DNA of 64,000 nt from Paracoccus saliphilus. GTDB lineage: Bacteria; Pseudomonadota; Alphaproteobacteria; Rhodobacterales; Rhodobacteraceae. A program made the position numbers and the translations under genes. The stretch is taken from the NCBI GenBank assembly GCA_003255745.1, contig QKYL01000005.1, positions 1 through 64,000 of the forward strand, given 5' to 3'. The notes below the pieces were generated by a model. It ran no database searches. It saw nothing but the letters and a program-made list of their open reading frames with translations, and was not told the DNA's origin. This document shows positions 1 to 9,508 of this stretch, in pieces; positions within the stretch are counted from its first letter, which is position 1; every line of letters begins with the position of its first letter.

Positions 1-149
1 CCATGATCCGGGTCAAGACGCCGTTATCGCTCCAACGTTTCGCGGGATCCTGGCATTTGAGGCGCCATTGGCGTGCGCCGCCCGGGCCGGCTTGATGATC
101 AGCGGGGGCTGTGACGGAACCTCTCGAAAAGCAAAGACTTAGCGACCCG

Positions 150-519
150 CAAGGGATGATTGAGAAAGGGAACAAGATCGTCAGTCACAAGCGTGTCAAG
201 AGGGTCCAAGAAAATGACCCGCTGCAGATCGAATGGAAGATGAAGATGCGCAACAAACCACAGGAATCGCGCACCGAAAGGCCGCCCAGCCAATTTGCTG
301 GACAAAAACAGAGTTCTCATGATCGGGCACCTGTACAAGATGCAGGCAGAGGTTGGATAGGCTGTCGCAGAATGCCTTTGGTTTGGTCAGTTTTTCCGGT
401 GCAAGGCCCAAATGCAGCAGCCAGAATTCGACCCGGTCGTGAGGATTACTCTCCGCAAGCGACAGCAGCATCACCTGAAGGACATTCACCTCCGCGCCGC
501 CCAAGCAGGTCATCACATC
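150..519 (-). pseudogene. GT8-family glycosyltransferase remnant (frameshifted)
   Basis: On the minus strand, two reading frames together read like the N-terminal half of a family 8 glycosyltransferase, the sugar-nucleotide-dependent enzymes used for LPS or capsule decoration. The first frame (about 519 to 316) begins LDVMTCLGG and continues through a helix containing LLSLAESNPHDRVEF to VQVPDHE. The match then resumes in another frame (about 314 to 150) with RPFGARFLWF and the metal-binding-like segment IFLDPLDTLVTDDLVPFL. The C-terminal half is missing and a further frame break is likely near 150. The join is seen in the sequence; the family call rests on motif recognition. Confidence 0.6.
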
Positions 520-636
520 AAGGCGCGAGGGTGTTCGCCTGCCACCATGCCTTCGCCTGAGATAAAAATCCACCCCCACGGTCCACGTTTCGGGAAGGCG
601 ACTATAAACATGCTTCAAAACCGTTCTGGGCCGCTG

Positions 637-974
637 TCCCGCCTGTGCGCTGAATGCGGCACGGACCTGCGCGCCTGGAAGAGCGCAAAGCACTTCACGT
701 CTTGGCTTTGTTTAGCCCCGGGGAACAAGTTCTCCGGAGCAAGCTGCTGTCCTCGCGGACACGCCGATCCTCCAGTCGTGCGGCGGATCTCCTATGCCTG
801 GCTGCTGTCACGATTGGCAAGAGCGACACGGCCTTGAGCGCGTTTTACCGGCGACTGGCATTGCGTTTAAGCAAGCAAAAGGCGGTAACTGCCACGGCGC
901 GCAAGGTCGCAGTCTTGTTCTACAATGCAATCCGCTATGGCATGACCTATCAGGATCAGGACGCCGCGGCCTAA
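637..974 (+). pseudogene. IS110-family transposase 3' remnant (frameshifted)
   Basis: The segment reads as the C-terminal Transposase_20 region of an IS110/IS116/IS902-type element. One frame carries AECGTDLRAW and KHFTSWLCLAPGNK. From about 720 the match continues in another frame with KLLSSRTRRSSSRAADLL, then ALSAFYRRLALRLSKQKAVT and a final YNAIRYGMTYQD before the stop at 972-974. The N-terminal DEDD catalytic part is absent and the frame is broken, so this is a dead fragment. It lies next to the GT8 remnant on the opposite strand, so the region looks like an old insertion site. IS110 elements lack long terminal inverted repeats, so the ends cannot be placed. Confidence 0.75.
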
Positions 975-1191
975 GATGAAAGGCACCGACAGCGTGTTCT
1001 AGCCAACCTTCAGCGACGAGCCAGATCTATGGGCTACGCCTTGGCTCCCGTTTCCCCTGAACTGGCTGTTTCTCAGGAAGCACATGGGAAGGTGGAACCG
1101 GGATGCATGACCGCGCAGGCAGAAGCTGTCCCTGCGCCCTGTCATGGCCGCGTCCCGGCGGCAAGCTGCGCACCCTGCCACGATGGGGCAA
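975..1191. other. Gap without recognisable gene
   Basis: About 220 bases between the IS110 remnant and the hairpin after the ABC transporter operon. Short open frames exist on both strands, but none has a plausible start, ribosome binding site or recognisable motif. It looks like eroded DNA. Confidence 0.6.
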
Positions 1192-1230
1192 GATCATGCA
1201 TCCGGCGGTCCCGCCGCCGGGTGCATGATC
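1192..1230 (-). terminator. Hairpin downstream of the BMP transporter operon
   Basis: A 17-bp inverted repeat (arms 1192-1208 and 1214-1230, one G-T mismatch, 5-nt loop) with core GATCATGCATCCGGCGG. It begins 10 nt past the BMP gene stop codon on the minus strand. The following T tract is poor, so it may stop transcription or simply stabilise the 3' end of the mRNA. Confidence 0.5.
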
Positions 1231-1240
1231 ACCAGTAGCC

Positions 1241-2317
1241 TTACTGCGGGATCTGGGCGGTGATGCCTTCGACGAAGAAGTTCATCGATTGCAGGTCGGC
1301 GTCCGAGGCGGTCTCGCCCTCGGCCAGCCATTCGGTGCCGTCCGCCTTGTTGAGCGGCCCGGTGAAGGGGTGGTATTCGCCAGCGGCGATGGCGTCGCGC
1401 AGCGCCTCGGCCTCGGCCTTGACTTCGGCGGGAACGGCTTCCGTGATCTCGCCGATCACCACTTCGCCTTCACCGATGCCGGCCCAGCTGGAGCCGCTTT
1501 CCCAGGTGTCGTCCATAGCCTGGCCCACGCGCTTGATGTAGTAGGGCGACCATTCATCGATGATTGAGGCCACGCGGGGGGCGGGTTTGAAGGCCGCCAT
1601 GTCGCTGGCCTGGCCAAAGCCGATGGCGCCGGCTTCCTGAGCTTTCGCCAGCGGCGCAGTCGAATCGGTGTGCTGCAGGATCACGTCCACGCCTTCGGCC
1701 AGCAGGGCCGACGCGGCCTCGGCCTCTTTCGCGGGGTCGAACCAGCTATAGGCCCAGACCACCTTCATCTCGACCTCGGGGTTCACCTTGCGGGCGTGGA
1801 TGAAGCTGGAATTGATGCCCTGGATCACCTCGGGGATGGGAAAGGACCCGATATAGCCGATCTTGTTCGATTCCGTCATGTGACCTGCGATGGTGCCGAT
1901 GACCGCCCGCCCTTCGTAGAAGCGGGCGTCATAGGTCGCGACGTTCTCGGCCGTCTTGTAGCCGGTGGCATGTTCGAACTTCACGTCGGGGAACTTGGCG
2001 GCGACGTTCATCACAGGGTCCATGAAGCCGAAGCTGGTCGCGAAGATCAGCTGGTTGCCGGCCAGCGCCAGCTGCGTCAGGGCGCGTTCGGCATCCGCAC
2101 CTTCGGGAACGCTTTCAATGAAGGTGGTTTCCACACGGTCGCCGTATTCCGCCTCGATTGCCTGGCGTGCCAAGTCGTGCTGATAGGTCCATCCGCCATC
2201 GCCCACAGGGCCCACATAGATGAAGCCGACCTTCAGCGGCTCGTCCTGCGCAAATGCGGGCGCGGCAAGCGCCATGACAATGGCCGAGGCCGAGGCAAGA
2301 AGGGTTCTGCGATGCAT
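1241..2317 (-). CDS. BMP-family ABC transporter substrate-binding protein
   Basis: Periplasmic binding protein of the Bmp/Med family, which deliver nucleosides or purine-like ligands to an ABC importer. 358 residues with a clear Sec signal peptide (MHRRTLLASASAIVMALAAP, cleavage near AFA-QD), then VGFIYVGPVGDGGWT, the usual opening strand and ligand loop of the family, and the hinge segments expected of a type I binding protein. The ATG at 2317 follows an AAAGGA ribosome binding site. It is the last gene of a four-gene minus-strand operon with the ATPase and two permeases upstream; the 39-bp gap before it may allow higher expression. The exact ligand cannot be told from the sequence. Confidence 0.9.
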   Translation of the reverse strand: MHRRTLLASASAIVMALAAPAFAQDEPLKVGFIYVGPVGDGGWTYQHDLARQAIEAEYGDRVETTFIESVPEGADAERALTQLALAGNQLIFATSFGFMDPVMNVAAKFPDVKFEHATGYKTAENVATYDARFYEGRAVIGTIAGHMTESNKIGYIGSFPIPEVIQGINSSFIHARKVNPEVEMKVVWAYSWFDPAKEAEAASALLAEGVDVILQHTDSTAPLAKAQEAGAIGFGQASDMAAFKPAPRVASIIDEWSPYYIKRVGQAMDDTWESGSSWAGIGEGEVVIGEITEAVPAEVKAEAEALRDAIAAGEYHPFTGPLNKADGTEWLAEGETASDADLQSMNFFVEGITAQIPQ

Positions 2318-2356
2318 GAGTGTTATTCCTTTGTTGGACGTGGGGATGGCCGCGTC

Positions 2357-3247
2357 TCAGCGCAGCGCGTGGAAATTCGTGCCGAGCGATCCGGGCGCCG
2401 CGCCCCCCGCGCGGCGGCTGAATTTCTGCCGTGCTGATATCAGCACCAGCACGATGATCGTGGCAAGATAGGGCGCCATTGACAAAAGTTGCACCGGCAC
2501 CGCAACCCCGGCCGCCTGGAGGCGCAGTTGCAACACCGTGACCCCGCCGAACAGCCAGGCCCCGGCCAGCACGCCCGCCGCCGTCCACTTGGAAAAGACG
2601 ACGATGGCCAGCGCGATCCAGCCTGCGCCCGCAGTCATCCCTTCCGTCCATTGAAGGACCGTCGCGATCGAGATGAAGGCGCCGCCCAGGCCCGCCATCG
2701 CGCCGCCAAAGGCGATCGCAGCCAGACGGGTCAGCCGGACGTTGTAGCCAAGAGCATGGGCGGCCTCGTGGTTTTCGCCCACGCCGCGCAGGATCAGCCC
2801 GGCGCGTGAACGGTTCAGGAACCACCAGACCAGCGGCACCATGACAAGGCCCAGCCAGACGATCCAGTTGATCCCCAGCGGGCCTGCCGGCATAGGCGGC
2901 GCCTTGACCCCTTCGAACGGCTTGCCGAACATTGCGGCCAGCCCCAGCCCGAACAGCGTCAGCGCCAGCCCCGAAGCCACCTGGTTGGCCAGAAACACCT
3001 GCGTCAGGGCCGCGAACAGCAACGATATGGCAGCCCCGCCCAACGCCGCGACCAGAAAGCCCAGAAAGGGGTTGCCGCTGGCATAGGCGGCGGCAAAGCC
3101 TGCCAGCGCGCCGGTGATCATCATCCCCTCGACGCCCAGGTTCAGGACGCCGGCACGTTCCACGACCAGCTCGCCCAAGGCTGCGAACAGGATCGGCGTC
3201 GCGGCTGCCACCAGCAGCAGGAAGACCGAAAGCGGGTCGATCATCAT
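2357..3247 (-). CDS. ABC transporter permease (nucleoside-type, second subunit)
   Basis: Inner-membrane permease of the BPD_transp_2 type found with BMP binding proteins (YufQ/NupC-like). 296 residues, nearly all hydrophobic, with about eight membrane helices and the family signature ERAGVLNLGVEGMMITGA near the N-terminus. The start is the ATG at 3247-3245, overlapping the stop of the upstream permease as ATGA; a second ATG follows immediately, so the start could be one codon later. It should pair with the 358-residue permease to form the transmembrane channel energised by the double ATPase. Confidence 0.9.
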   Translation of the reverse strand: MMIDPLSVFLLLVAAATPILFAALGELVVERAGVLNLGVEGMMITGALAGFAAAYASGNPFLGFLVAALGGAAISLLFAALTQVFLANQVASGLALTLFGLGLAAMFGKPFEGVKAPPMPAGPLGINWIVWLGLVMVPLVWWFLNRSRAGLILRGVGENHEAAHALGYNVRLTRLAAIAFGGAMAGLGGAFISIATVLQWTEGMTAGAGWIALAIVVFSKWTAAGVLAGAWLFGGVTVLQLRLQAAGVAVPVQLLSMAPYLATIIVLVLISARQKFSRRAGGAAPGSLGTNFHALR

Positions 3248-4320
3248 GCGGTCACCCTCCGGCGGATCTGGAAGCGGGTCAGCAGGTCGAAGCCCAGCAG
3301 GAAGAACAGCAGCATCCCTTGGAACACCTGCACGCTGGCAGCGGGCAGCTGCATGGTCAGTTGCGCCAGCTCTCCGCCGATATAGGTCAGGGCCAGCAAC
3401 AGGCCGGCCAGCAGGATGCCCACCGGATGCAGCCGCCCCAGAAAGGCCACGATAATGGCGGTGAAACCATAGCCCACGCCCAGCTTGTCGGTGATCTGGC
3501 CCGCGGGACCCGCGACCTCGAACAGGCCCGCCATGCCGGCCAGAGCACCCGACAGGCCAAGGCAGAAGGCCACCAATGCCTGCGGGCGGACGCCGGCAAA
3601 GCGCGCGGCGCGCGGCGCGGTGCCAGCCGCACGGATGTGAAAGCCGCGGATGTGGCGGCTCATCAGGAACCAAGTGGCCAGTACGGCGACCGCTGCCGCG
3701 ACCACGCCCCAATGCGCGCCGGTCCCGGCGATCAGTTCGGGATTGGCGGCGGCGGGGTATTGTTGCAGGTTGCGCGAGCCCGGAAAGCCGAAGCCTTCGG
3801 GGTTCTTCATCGGCCCGAAGGCCATCCAGGCCGCCACACGCTGCGCGACATAGACCAGCATCAGCGAGACCAGGATTTCGGAGGCGCCGAACCAGTTGCG
3901 CAGCAGGGCGGGGATCATGCCCCAGGCCCAGCCCCCGGCCGCGCCCGCCACGACCATCGCGGGAAAGATCCACATCCCCTCGGCCGGGTAGGCGGCCAGC
4001 GCCACGGCGGCGCCGGTGATGCCGCCGATGATGTACTGCCCCTCGGCCCCGATGTTCCAGATGCCGGCGCGGAAGCCTATGGCCAAGCCGCTGGCGATCA
4101 GGATCAGCGGCGCGGCCTTCACCAGCAGCTGCGGTCGGGAATAGGATGCGGCCGGACCGAACAGCGGGTCCCAGAAGATGGTGCGGATTGCCGCCAGCGG
4201 ATCATGGCCCAAGGCCGCGAACAGCAGCCCGCCCGCCACCATCGTGGCCAGAACCGCCATCAGCGGCGTCGCGATCTGCCAGAAGCTTGATGCCGACTGG
4301 CGGGGAACGAGCTGGATCAT
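3244..4320 (-). CDS. ABC transporter permease (nucleoside-type, first subunit)
   Basis: Larger permease of the BMP-linked importer (YufP/NupB-like), 358 residues, with about ten hydrophobic segments, including a cytoplasmic-side segment AGIWNIGAEGQYIIGG that is typical of the family. It overlaps the ATPase gene upstream by four bases (ATGA at 4317-4320) and the second permease downstream in the same way, so the three genes are translationally coupled. Role inferred from family and operon context: half of the membrane channel for nucleoside or purine-related uptake. Confidence 0.9.
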   Translation of the reverse strand: MIQLVPRQSASSFWQIATPLMAVLATMVAGGLLFAALGHDPLAAIRTIFWDPLFGPAASYSRPQLLVKAAPLILIASGLAIGFRAGIWNIGAEGQYIIGGITGAAVALAAYPAEGMWIFPAMVVAGAAGGWAWGMIPALLRNWFGASEILVSLMLVYVAQRVAAWMAFGPMKNPEGFGFPGSRNLQQYPAAANPELIAGTGAHWGVVAAAVAVLATWFLMSRHIRGFHIRAAGTAPRAARFAGVRPQALVAFCLGLSGALAGMAGLFEVAGPAGQITDKLGVGYGFTAIIVAFLGRLHPVGILLAGLLLALTYIGGELAQLTMQLPAASVQVFQGMLLFFLLGFDLLTRFQIRRRVTA

Positions 4321-5831
4321 GGCCGGACCTCCTCCATCCCGTGTGCGCCGCCCAGCATCAGCCCGATCCGGTCCAGCGTCAGGCCCTCGGTCGGGACGGG
4401 TTCAGACAGGCGGCCCTCGTTCAGCGCGCAGAAGCGGTCGGACAGTTCCAAAAGCTCATCCAGATCCTGAGAGATGACGATGACACCGGCGCCCTGCCGC
4501 GCCAGGTCCAGCAGCGATTGGCGCACGGCGGCTGCGGCCCCCGCATCCACGCCCCAGGTGGGCTGGTTCACGACCAGCACCCGGGGCGACTGCATGACCT
4601 CGCGCCCGATCACGAATTTCTGCAGGTTGCCGCCCGACAGGGCACGGGCGGGCGTGCCGGGGCCGGGGGTGCGTACGTCGAACCCCGCGATCACGTCCTC
4701 CGCATAGCGGCGCGCGGCGCGGTGGTCGATCAGGCCGCCGCGCACCAGTCCCTTGCGCGCCCCGGCGGTCAGCAGGGTGTTTTCGGTCAGGCTGAAGTCC
4801 GGCACGGCGGCATGGCCCAGACGATCCTCGGGGGCGGACAGAAGGCCTGCGGTGCGACGCGGTTCGGGCGGTTCGGTCGACAGGTCGCGCCCCTCCAGCG
4901 TGATGCTGCCCGGCACGCTGCGCAATTCGCCCGACAGGGCGGCCAGCAGCTCATCCTGGCCATTGCCGGCGACCCCGCCGATGCCCAGAATCTCTCCGGC
5001 GCGCAGGGTCAGGTTCACGGATTTCAGCGCCGTGCCCTCGGCCGTTGGGGCCGGCAGGGACAGGTCGCGGACCTGCAACAGCACCTCGCCCGCCTGCCGG
5101 CCGCTGCGGTCGATCAGGCGCATCTCGCCACCGACCATCATCGCGGCCAGCTCGCGCGCGGAATGGGCGCGGGGATCGCAGCTGTCCACGACCCGGCCGT
5201 GGCGCAGGATCGTCGCCCTGTCGCAATGAGCGCGGATTTCGTCCAGCTTGTGGCTGATGTAAAGAATCGAGGTTCCTTGGCCTGCCAGCCTTCGCAAGGT
5301 CGCGAACAGCAGCTCGGCTTCCTGCGGGGTCAGCACGCTGGTCGGCTCGTCCATGATCAGCAGGCGCGGCTCCTGCAGCAGGCAGCGGATGATCTCGACC
5401 CGCTGTCGTTCGCCGGCCGACAAGGTGACGATGCGGCGCGCGGGGTTCAGGGGCAGGCCGAAGTCATGGCTGACTTGGGTGATCCGCGCGGCCAGTTCGC
5501 GCCGCGGGGGCGGGTTTTCCATGCCCAAGGCGATGTTCTCGGCCACGGTCAGTGCGTCGAACAGGCTGAAATGCTGAAACACCATCGCCACGCCGGCAAC
5601 GCGCGCGGCGCGGGGGTCGTGAGGCGCATGGGGCGCGTCCTCCAGGAACATCCTGCCGTTATCGGGACGCACCAGGCCATAGATCATCTTGACCAGTGTC
5701 GACTTGCCCGCGCCGTTTTCGCCCAGCAGGGCGTGGATCTCGCCCGGTTGGACCGCAAAGGACACGTCGTCATTGGCGCGCACGCCGGGATAGGTTTTCC
5801 CCAGGCCCTCGGCCCGGAACACAGCTGCCAT
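4317..5831 (-). CDS. ABC transporter ATP-binding protein (double ABC domain)
   Basis: ATPase of the BMP-type nucleoside importer (YufO/NupA-like), 504 residues with two fused ABC domains. The first has Walker A GENGAGKST near residues 37-45, signature LSAGERQRVEI and Walker B LLIMDEPTSVLTP. The second is degenerate at Walker A (GVAGNGQDELL) but keeps LSGGNLQKF, the usual asymmetry in sugar and nucleoside importers. I place the start at the ATG at 5831 rather than the TTG one codon earlier. It is first in the operon; the 107-bp gap to dnaE should hold divergent promoters for both. Confidence 0.9.
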   Translation of the reverse strand: MAAVFRAEGLGKTYPGVRANDDVSFAVQPGEIHALLGENGAGKSTLVKMIYGLVRPDNGRMFLEDAPHAPHDPRAARVAGVAMVFQHFSLFDALTVAENIALGMENPPPRRELAARITQVSHDFGLPLNPARRIVTLSAGERQRVEIIRCLLQEPRLLIMDEPTSVLTPQEAELLFATLRRLAGQGTSILYISHKLDEIRAHCDRATILRHGRVVDSCDPRAHSARELAAMMVGGEMRLIDRSGRQAGEVLLQVRDLSLPAPTAEGTALKSVNLTLRAGEILGIGGVAGNGQDELLAALSGELRSVPGSITLEGRDLSTEPPEPRRTAGLLSAPEDRLGHAAVPDFSLTENTLLTAGARKGLVRGGLIDHRAARRYAEDVIAGFDVRTPGPGTPARALSGGNLQKFVIGREVMQSPRVLVVNQPTWGVDAGAAAAVRQSLLDLARQGAGVIVISQDLDELLELSDRFCALNEGRLSEPVPTEGLTLDRIGLMLGGAHGMEEVRP

Positions 5832-5938
5832 CAACTCGGTCCCCTTGATTTTGTCCGGCCGGTCAAATCAAGCCATACCGTTCTTTCACCATCAGGGGCA
5901 ATTGCGCTGTTCGGCCATGCTGCGATACTGACGGTGCC

Positions 5939-8900
5939 ATGGCCCCAAAATCCCCCCGATTCATCCACCTCCGCACGCATTCCGAGCATTCGCTGCTAGA
6001 AGGCGCCATTCCCGTAGGCAAACTGCCCGGGCTTGCCGCCGATGCGGGCATGCCGGCGGTGGCACTGACCGATACGAACGCAATGTTCGCCGCGCTGGAG
6101 TTCAGCGTGAAGGCGCGTGACAAGGGCGTGCAGCCGATCGTGGGCTGCCAGATGACGCTGGCGGCTGATGCGACCGGGCCGGTCGTCCTGCTGGCGCAGA
6201 ACCAGGCGGGCTGGCTGAACCTGATGTCACTGTCGACCTGCCTTTATCTCCGCGAGGGGGGCGCGCTGCCGCATGTGACGGTCGATGAGTTGTGCGAGCG
6301 GTCCGAGGGGCTGATCTGCCTGACCGGCGGCGCCACCGGCCCTCTGGGCCTGCTGATCGCGCAGGGGCAAACCGACAAGGCGGCCGCGCTGGCCGCCCGT
6401 CTGACCCAGGCTTTTCCGACCCGCCTTTACGTCGAATTGCAGCGCCATCCCGGTGAAAACGGCCAACTGATGGCAGCCGAAGCCGCATCGGAATCCGGAC
6501 TGATCGACCTGGCCTATGGGATGGACCTGCCGCTGGTTGCCACCAACGACGTCTATTTCCCCAAGACCACCATGTATGAGGCGCATGATGCGCTGATCTG
6601 CATCGCCGAAAAGGCCTATGTCGACCAGTCCCAGCCCCGCCGCCGCCTGACGCCGCAGCATTATTTCAAGTCGCCCGAAGAGATGGCGGTCCTGTTCGCG
6701 GACCTGCCCGAGGCGATCGAGAACACCGTGGAAATCGCCCGCCGCTGCGCCTTTGCCGTGGCCAAGCATGCGCCGATCCTGCCCAAATTCGCCGATGACG
6801 AGGTGGCCGAACTGCGCCGCCAGGCCCGCGCGGGATTGGAGGACCGGCTGAAGGTCATCCCGCACGCCGTCAGCGTCGAGGAATACCACGCCCGCCTGGA
6901 TTTTGAACTGGGCATCATCGAGCAGATGGGCTTTCCGGGCTATTTCCTGATTGTTGCCGACTTCATCCGGTGGGCCAAGGACCATCACATCCCCGTCGGT
7001 CCCGGTCGCGGGTCGGGGGCCGGGTCGCTGGTCGCCTATGCGCTGACCATCACCGACCTGGACCCGCTGCGCTATTCGCTGCTGTTCGAACGCTTTCTGA
7101 ACCCGGAACGGGTCAGCATGCCGGACTTTGACATCGACTTCTGCATGGATCGCCGCGAAGAGGTGATCCGCTATGTGCAGGGCCGATACGGCGCCGACAA
7201 GGTGGGCCAGATCATCACCTTCGGTGCGCTGCTGTCCAAGGCAGCCGTTCGCGACGTCGGCCGGGTGCTGCAGCTGCCCTTCGGCCAGGTGGACCGCCTG
7301 TCAAAGATGATCCCGGTCGAGGGCGTCAAGCCCGTCAGCATTACCAAGGCCCGCGCCGATGAACCCCGCCTGCGCGAGGCCGCGCGCGAGGAGGTGGTGA
7401 AACGCCTGCTGGACTATGCCGAACAGCTGGAGGGGCTTTATCGCAACGCCTCGACCCATGCGGCGGGGGTGGTGATCGGCGACAGGCCGCTGGACCGGCT
7501 GGTGCCGCTTTACCGCGATCCGGCCTCCGACATGCCAGCCACGCAGTTCAACATGAAGTGGGTGGAACAGGCCGGGCTGGTCAAGTTCGACTTCCTGGGC
7601 CTGAAGACCCTGACGGTGATCCAGAACGCGGTGGACCTGATCAACGGGGGCGGGCGCCCGCTGCATGTCGCGGCCGACGGGCGGCAGCTTTATGATCCCG
7701 CGCCGGGAACGGAGAACCAGATCAACCTGATCCCGCTGGACGACACGGTCAGCTATGACCTGTTTGCCAGCGCGCGCACAGTTGCGGTGTTCCAGGTGGA
7801 ATCGTCGGGGATGATGGACGCGCTGCGTCGGATGAAGCCCACCTGCATCGAAGATATCGTGGCGCTGGTCGCGCTTTATCGTCCCGGCCCGATGGAGAAC
7901 ATCCCGGTCTATTGCGACGTGAAGAACGGCGTCCGCGCGCTGGAATCGATCCATCCGACCATCGACCACATCCTGGCAGAGACGCAGGGCATCATCGTCT
8001 ATCAGGAACAGGTGATGCAGATCGCGCAGGTCATGGCGGGATACTCGCTGGGCGGCGCCGACCTGTTGCGCCGGGCCATGGGCAAGAAGATCGCCGCCGA
8101 GATGGCCAAGGAACGCCCCAAATTCGTCAAGGGCGCAGTGGCCAACGGCGTGCCGGAAAAGAAGGCCGGCGAGGTCTTTGACCTGCTGGAAAAATTCGCC
8201 AACTATGGCTTCAACAAGTCGCACGCCGCCGCCTATGCGGTCGTCAGCTATCAGACCGCCTGGCTGAAGGCCAACCATCCGGTCGAGTTCATGGCCGCGG
8301 TGATGAACTGCGATATCCACCTGACCGACAAGCTGGCGATCTACAAGCGCGAGTGCGACCGCATGGGGATCGAGATCGTGCCCCCCTGCGTCAACCGCTC
8401 GGCGCCCACCTTCACCGTGCAGCAGGGGCGCATCCACTATGCGTTGGGTGCGCTGAAGGGCGTGGGCCTGGACGCGATGCGGCTGATCCACGAGGCGCGG
8501 GGCGACACGCCCTTCCGCGACATCCATGACCTGGCCCGCCGCGTCGACATGAAGCGCGTGGGCAAGCGCCCGCTGGAGATGCTGGCCCGCGCCGGCGCAT
8601 TCGATGTGCTGGACGACAACCGCGCGCGGGTGATGAAATCGCTGGACGCACTTTGCGCCTGGTCGGCGGCGGTGCAGGAACAGGCGGCCTCCAGCCAGAC
8701 CTCGCTGTTCGGCGGAGGCGAGGATCTGCCGCCGCCACGTCCGCCCCTGACCGGGATCTGGCTGCCCGCTGAAAAACTGGGCGAGGAACACAAGGCCGTA
8801 GGTTTCTATCTGTCGGGCCACCCGCTGGATGACTATCTGCCGGCGCTGCGCCGCAAGAAGGTCCAGACCTTGGCCGAGATCAGCCAGGAGGCCCTGCGCG

Positions 8901-9409
8901 GTCCGCTGGTCGCGCAGATCGCTGGAACCGTCGCCGCACGGATGGAGCGCAAGTCGGCCAAGGGTACGCAATATGCCTTTGTCAGCCTGTCCGACCCGAC
9001 CGGCCTCTACGAAGTCACAGTCTTTTCGGACCTGCTGAATGCCTCGCGCGACAAGCTGGAGCCTGGCCAGAACGTGGTCCTGCAGGTCAAGGTCGAGCCT
9101 TCGGGCGATCAGGTCAAGATGCTGGCCAACTCGGTTGCGGGACTGGAAGATGCCGTGGCCGACGCGGGCGCGGGCTGTCTGGCGGTGGAGGTGCAGGGCG
9201 CCGACACGATTCCCCGGCTGGCCGAGGTACTGTCCCGCATCCGCACGCAGATCGTCGTCCCGCCCCGGTCCCGCGGCCCCATCCGCCTGCGCCTGCGCGT
9301 GGGCGACGAGGTGATCGAGATCGAGGTGGCGAATGACGCGCCGCTGACCACCCCCGCCCGCCAGGCGCTGCGTGCGGTTCCAGGCGTTCTTGACGTCATC
9401 GAGGAATGA
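5939..9409 (+). CDS. dnaE: DNA polymerase III subunit alpha
   Basis: Catalytic subunit of the replicative DNA polymerase (C-family), 1156 residues, full length for the alphaproteobacterial DnaE1 type. Order seen: N-terminal PHP domain starting FIHLRTHSEHSLLEG, the polymerase palm with GPGRGSGAGSLVAY and catalytic PDFDIDF at residues 395-401 (D398, D400), a third acidic residue in VKFDFLGLKTL near 551, then helix-hairpin-helix, OB-fold and C-terminal tail. The ATG sits in GCCATGG without a strong ribosome binding site. It is divergent from the ABC transporter operon and is followed by ruvC after about 100 bases. Confidence 0.97.
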   Translation: MAPKSPRFIHLRTHSEHSLLEGAIPVGKLPGLAADAGMPAVALTDTNAMFAALEFSVKARDKGVQPIVGCQMTLAADATGPVVLLAQNQAGWLNLMSLSTCLYLREGGALPHVTVDELCERSEGLICLTGGATGPLGLLIAQGQTDKAAALAARLTQAFPTRLYVELQRHPGENGQLMAAEAASESGLIDLAYGMDLPLVATNDVYFPKTTMYEAHDALICIAEKAYVDQSQPRRRLTPQHYFKSPEEMAVLFADLPEAIENTVEIARRCAFAVAKHAPILPKFADDEVAELRRQARAGLEDRLKVIPHAVSVEEYHARLDFELGIIEQMGFPGYFLIVADFIRWAKDHHIPVGPGRGSGAGSLVAYALTITDLDPLRYSLLFERFLNPERVSMPDFDIDFCMDRREEVIRYVQGRYGADKVGQIITFGALLSKAAVRDVGRVLQLPFGQVDRLSKMIPVEGVKPVSITKARADEPRLREAAREEVVKRLLDYAEQLEGLYRNASTHAAGVVIGDRPLDRLVPLYRDPASDMPATQFNMKWVEQAGLVKFDFLGLKTLTVIQNAVDLINGGGRPLHVAADGRQLYDPAPGTENQINLIPLDDTVSYDLFASARTVAVFQVESSGMMDALRRMKPTCIEDIVALVALYRPGPMENIPVYCDVKNGVRALESIHPTIDHILAETQGIIVYQEQVMQIAQVMAGYSLGGADLLRRAMGKKIAAEMAKERPKFVKGAVANGVPEKKAGEVFDLLEKFANYGFNKSHAAAYAVVSYQTAWLKANHPVEFMAAVMNCDIHLTDKLAIYKRECDRMGIEIVPPCVNRSAPTFTVQQGRIHYALGALKGVGLDAMRLIHEARGDTPFRDIHDLARRVDMKRVGKRPLEMLARAGAFDVLDDNRARVMKSLDALCAWSAAVQEQAASSQTSLFGGGEDLPPPRPPLTGIWLPAEKLGEEHKAVGFYLSGHPLDDYLPALRRKKVQTLAEISQEALRGPLVAQIAGTVAARMERKSAKGTQYAFVSLSDPTGLYEVTVFSDLLNASRDKLEPGQNVVLQVKVEPSGDQVKMLANSVAGLEDAVADAGAGCLAVEVQGADTIPRLAEVLSRIRTQIVVPPRSRGPIRLRLRVGDEVIEIEVANDAPLTTPARQALRAVPGVLDVIEE

Positions 9410-9508
9410 TCCAAGCTTCTTCGTTGCTTAAATACCCATGCCCGGTCCCGGCATGGCCCTAGCCAGATGTTCGCGCTTCGTGCTAACACTCGGAAAAAAG
9501 AGGGCAGC

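Noticed and set aside
975-1240. Small protein genes on either strand next to the IS110 remnant
   Set aside because: No start with a ribosome binding site, no motif, and an unusual composition.
4146-5999. 617-codon plus-strand open frame across the ABC transporter ATPase
   Set aside because: It is antisense to a well-supported ATPase with all ABC motifs. Its product is Gln/His/Arg-rich without domains, as expected from GC-rich antisense frames.
7301-8971. 556-codon minus-strand open frame inside dnaE
   Set aside because: Antisense to DnaE, with low-complexity composition and no recognisable motif.
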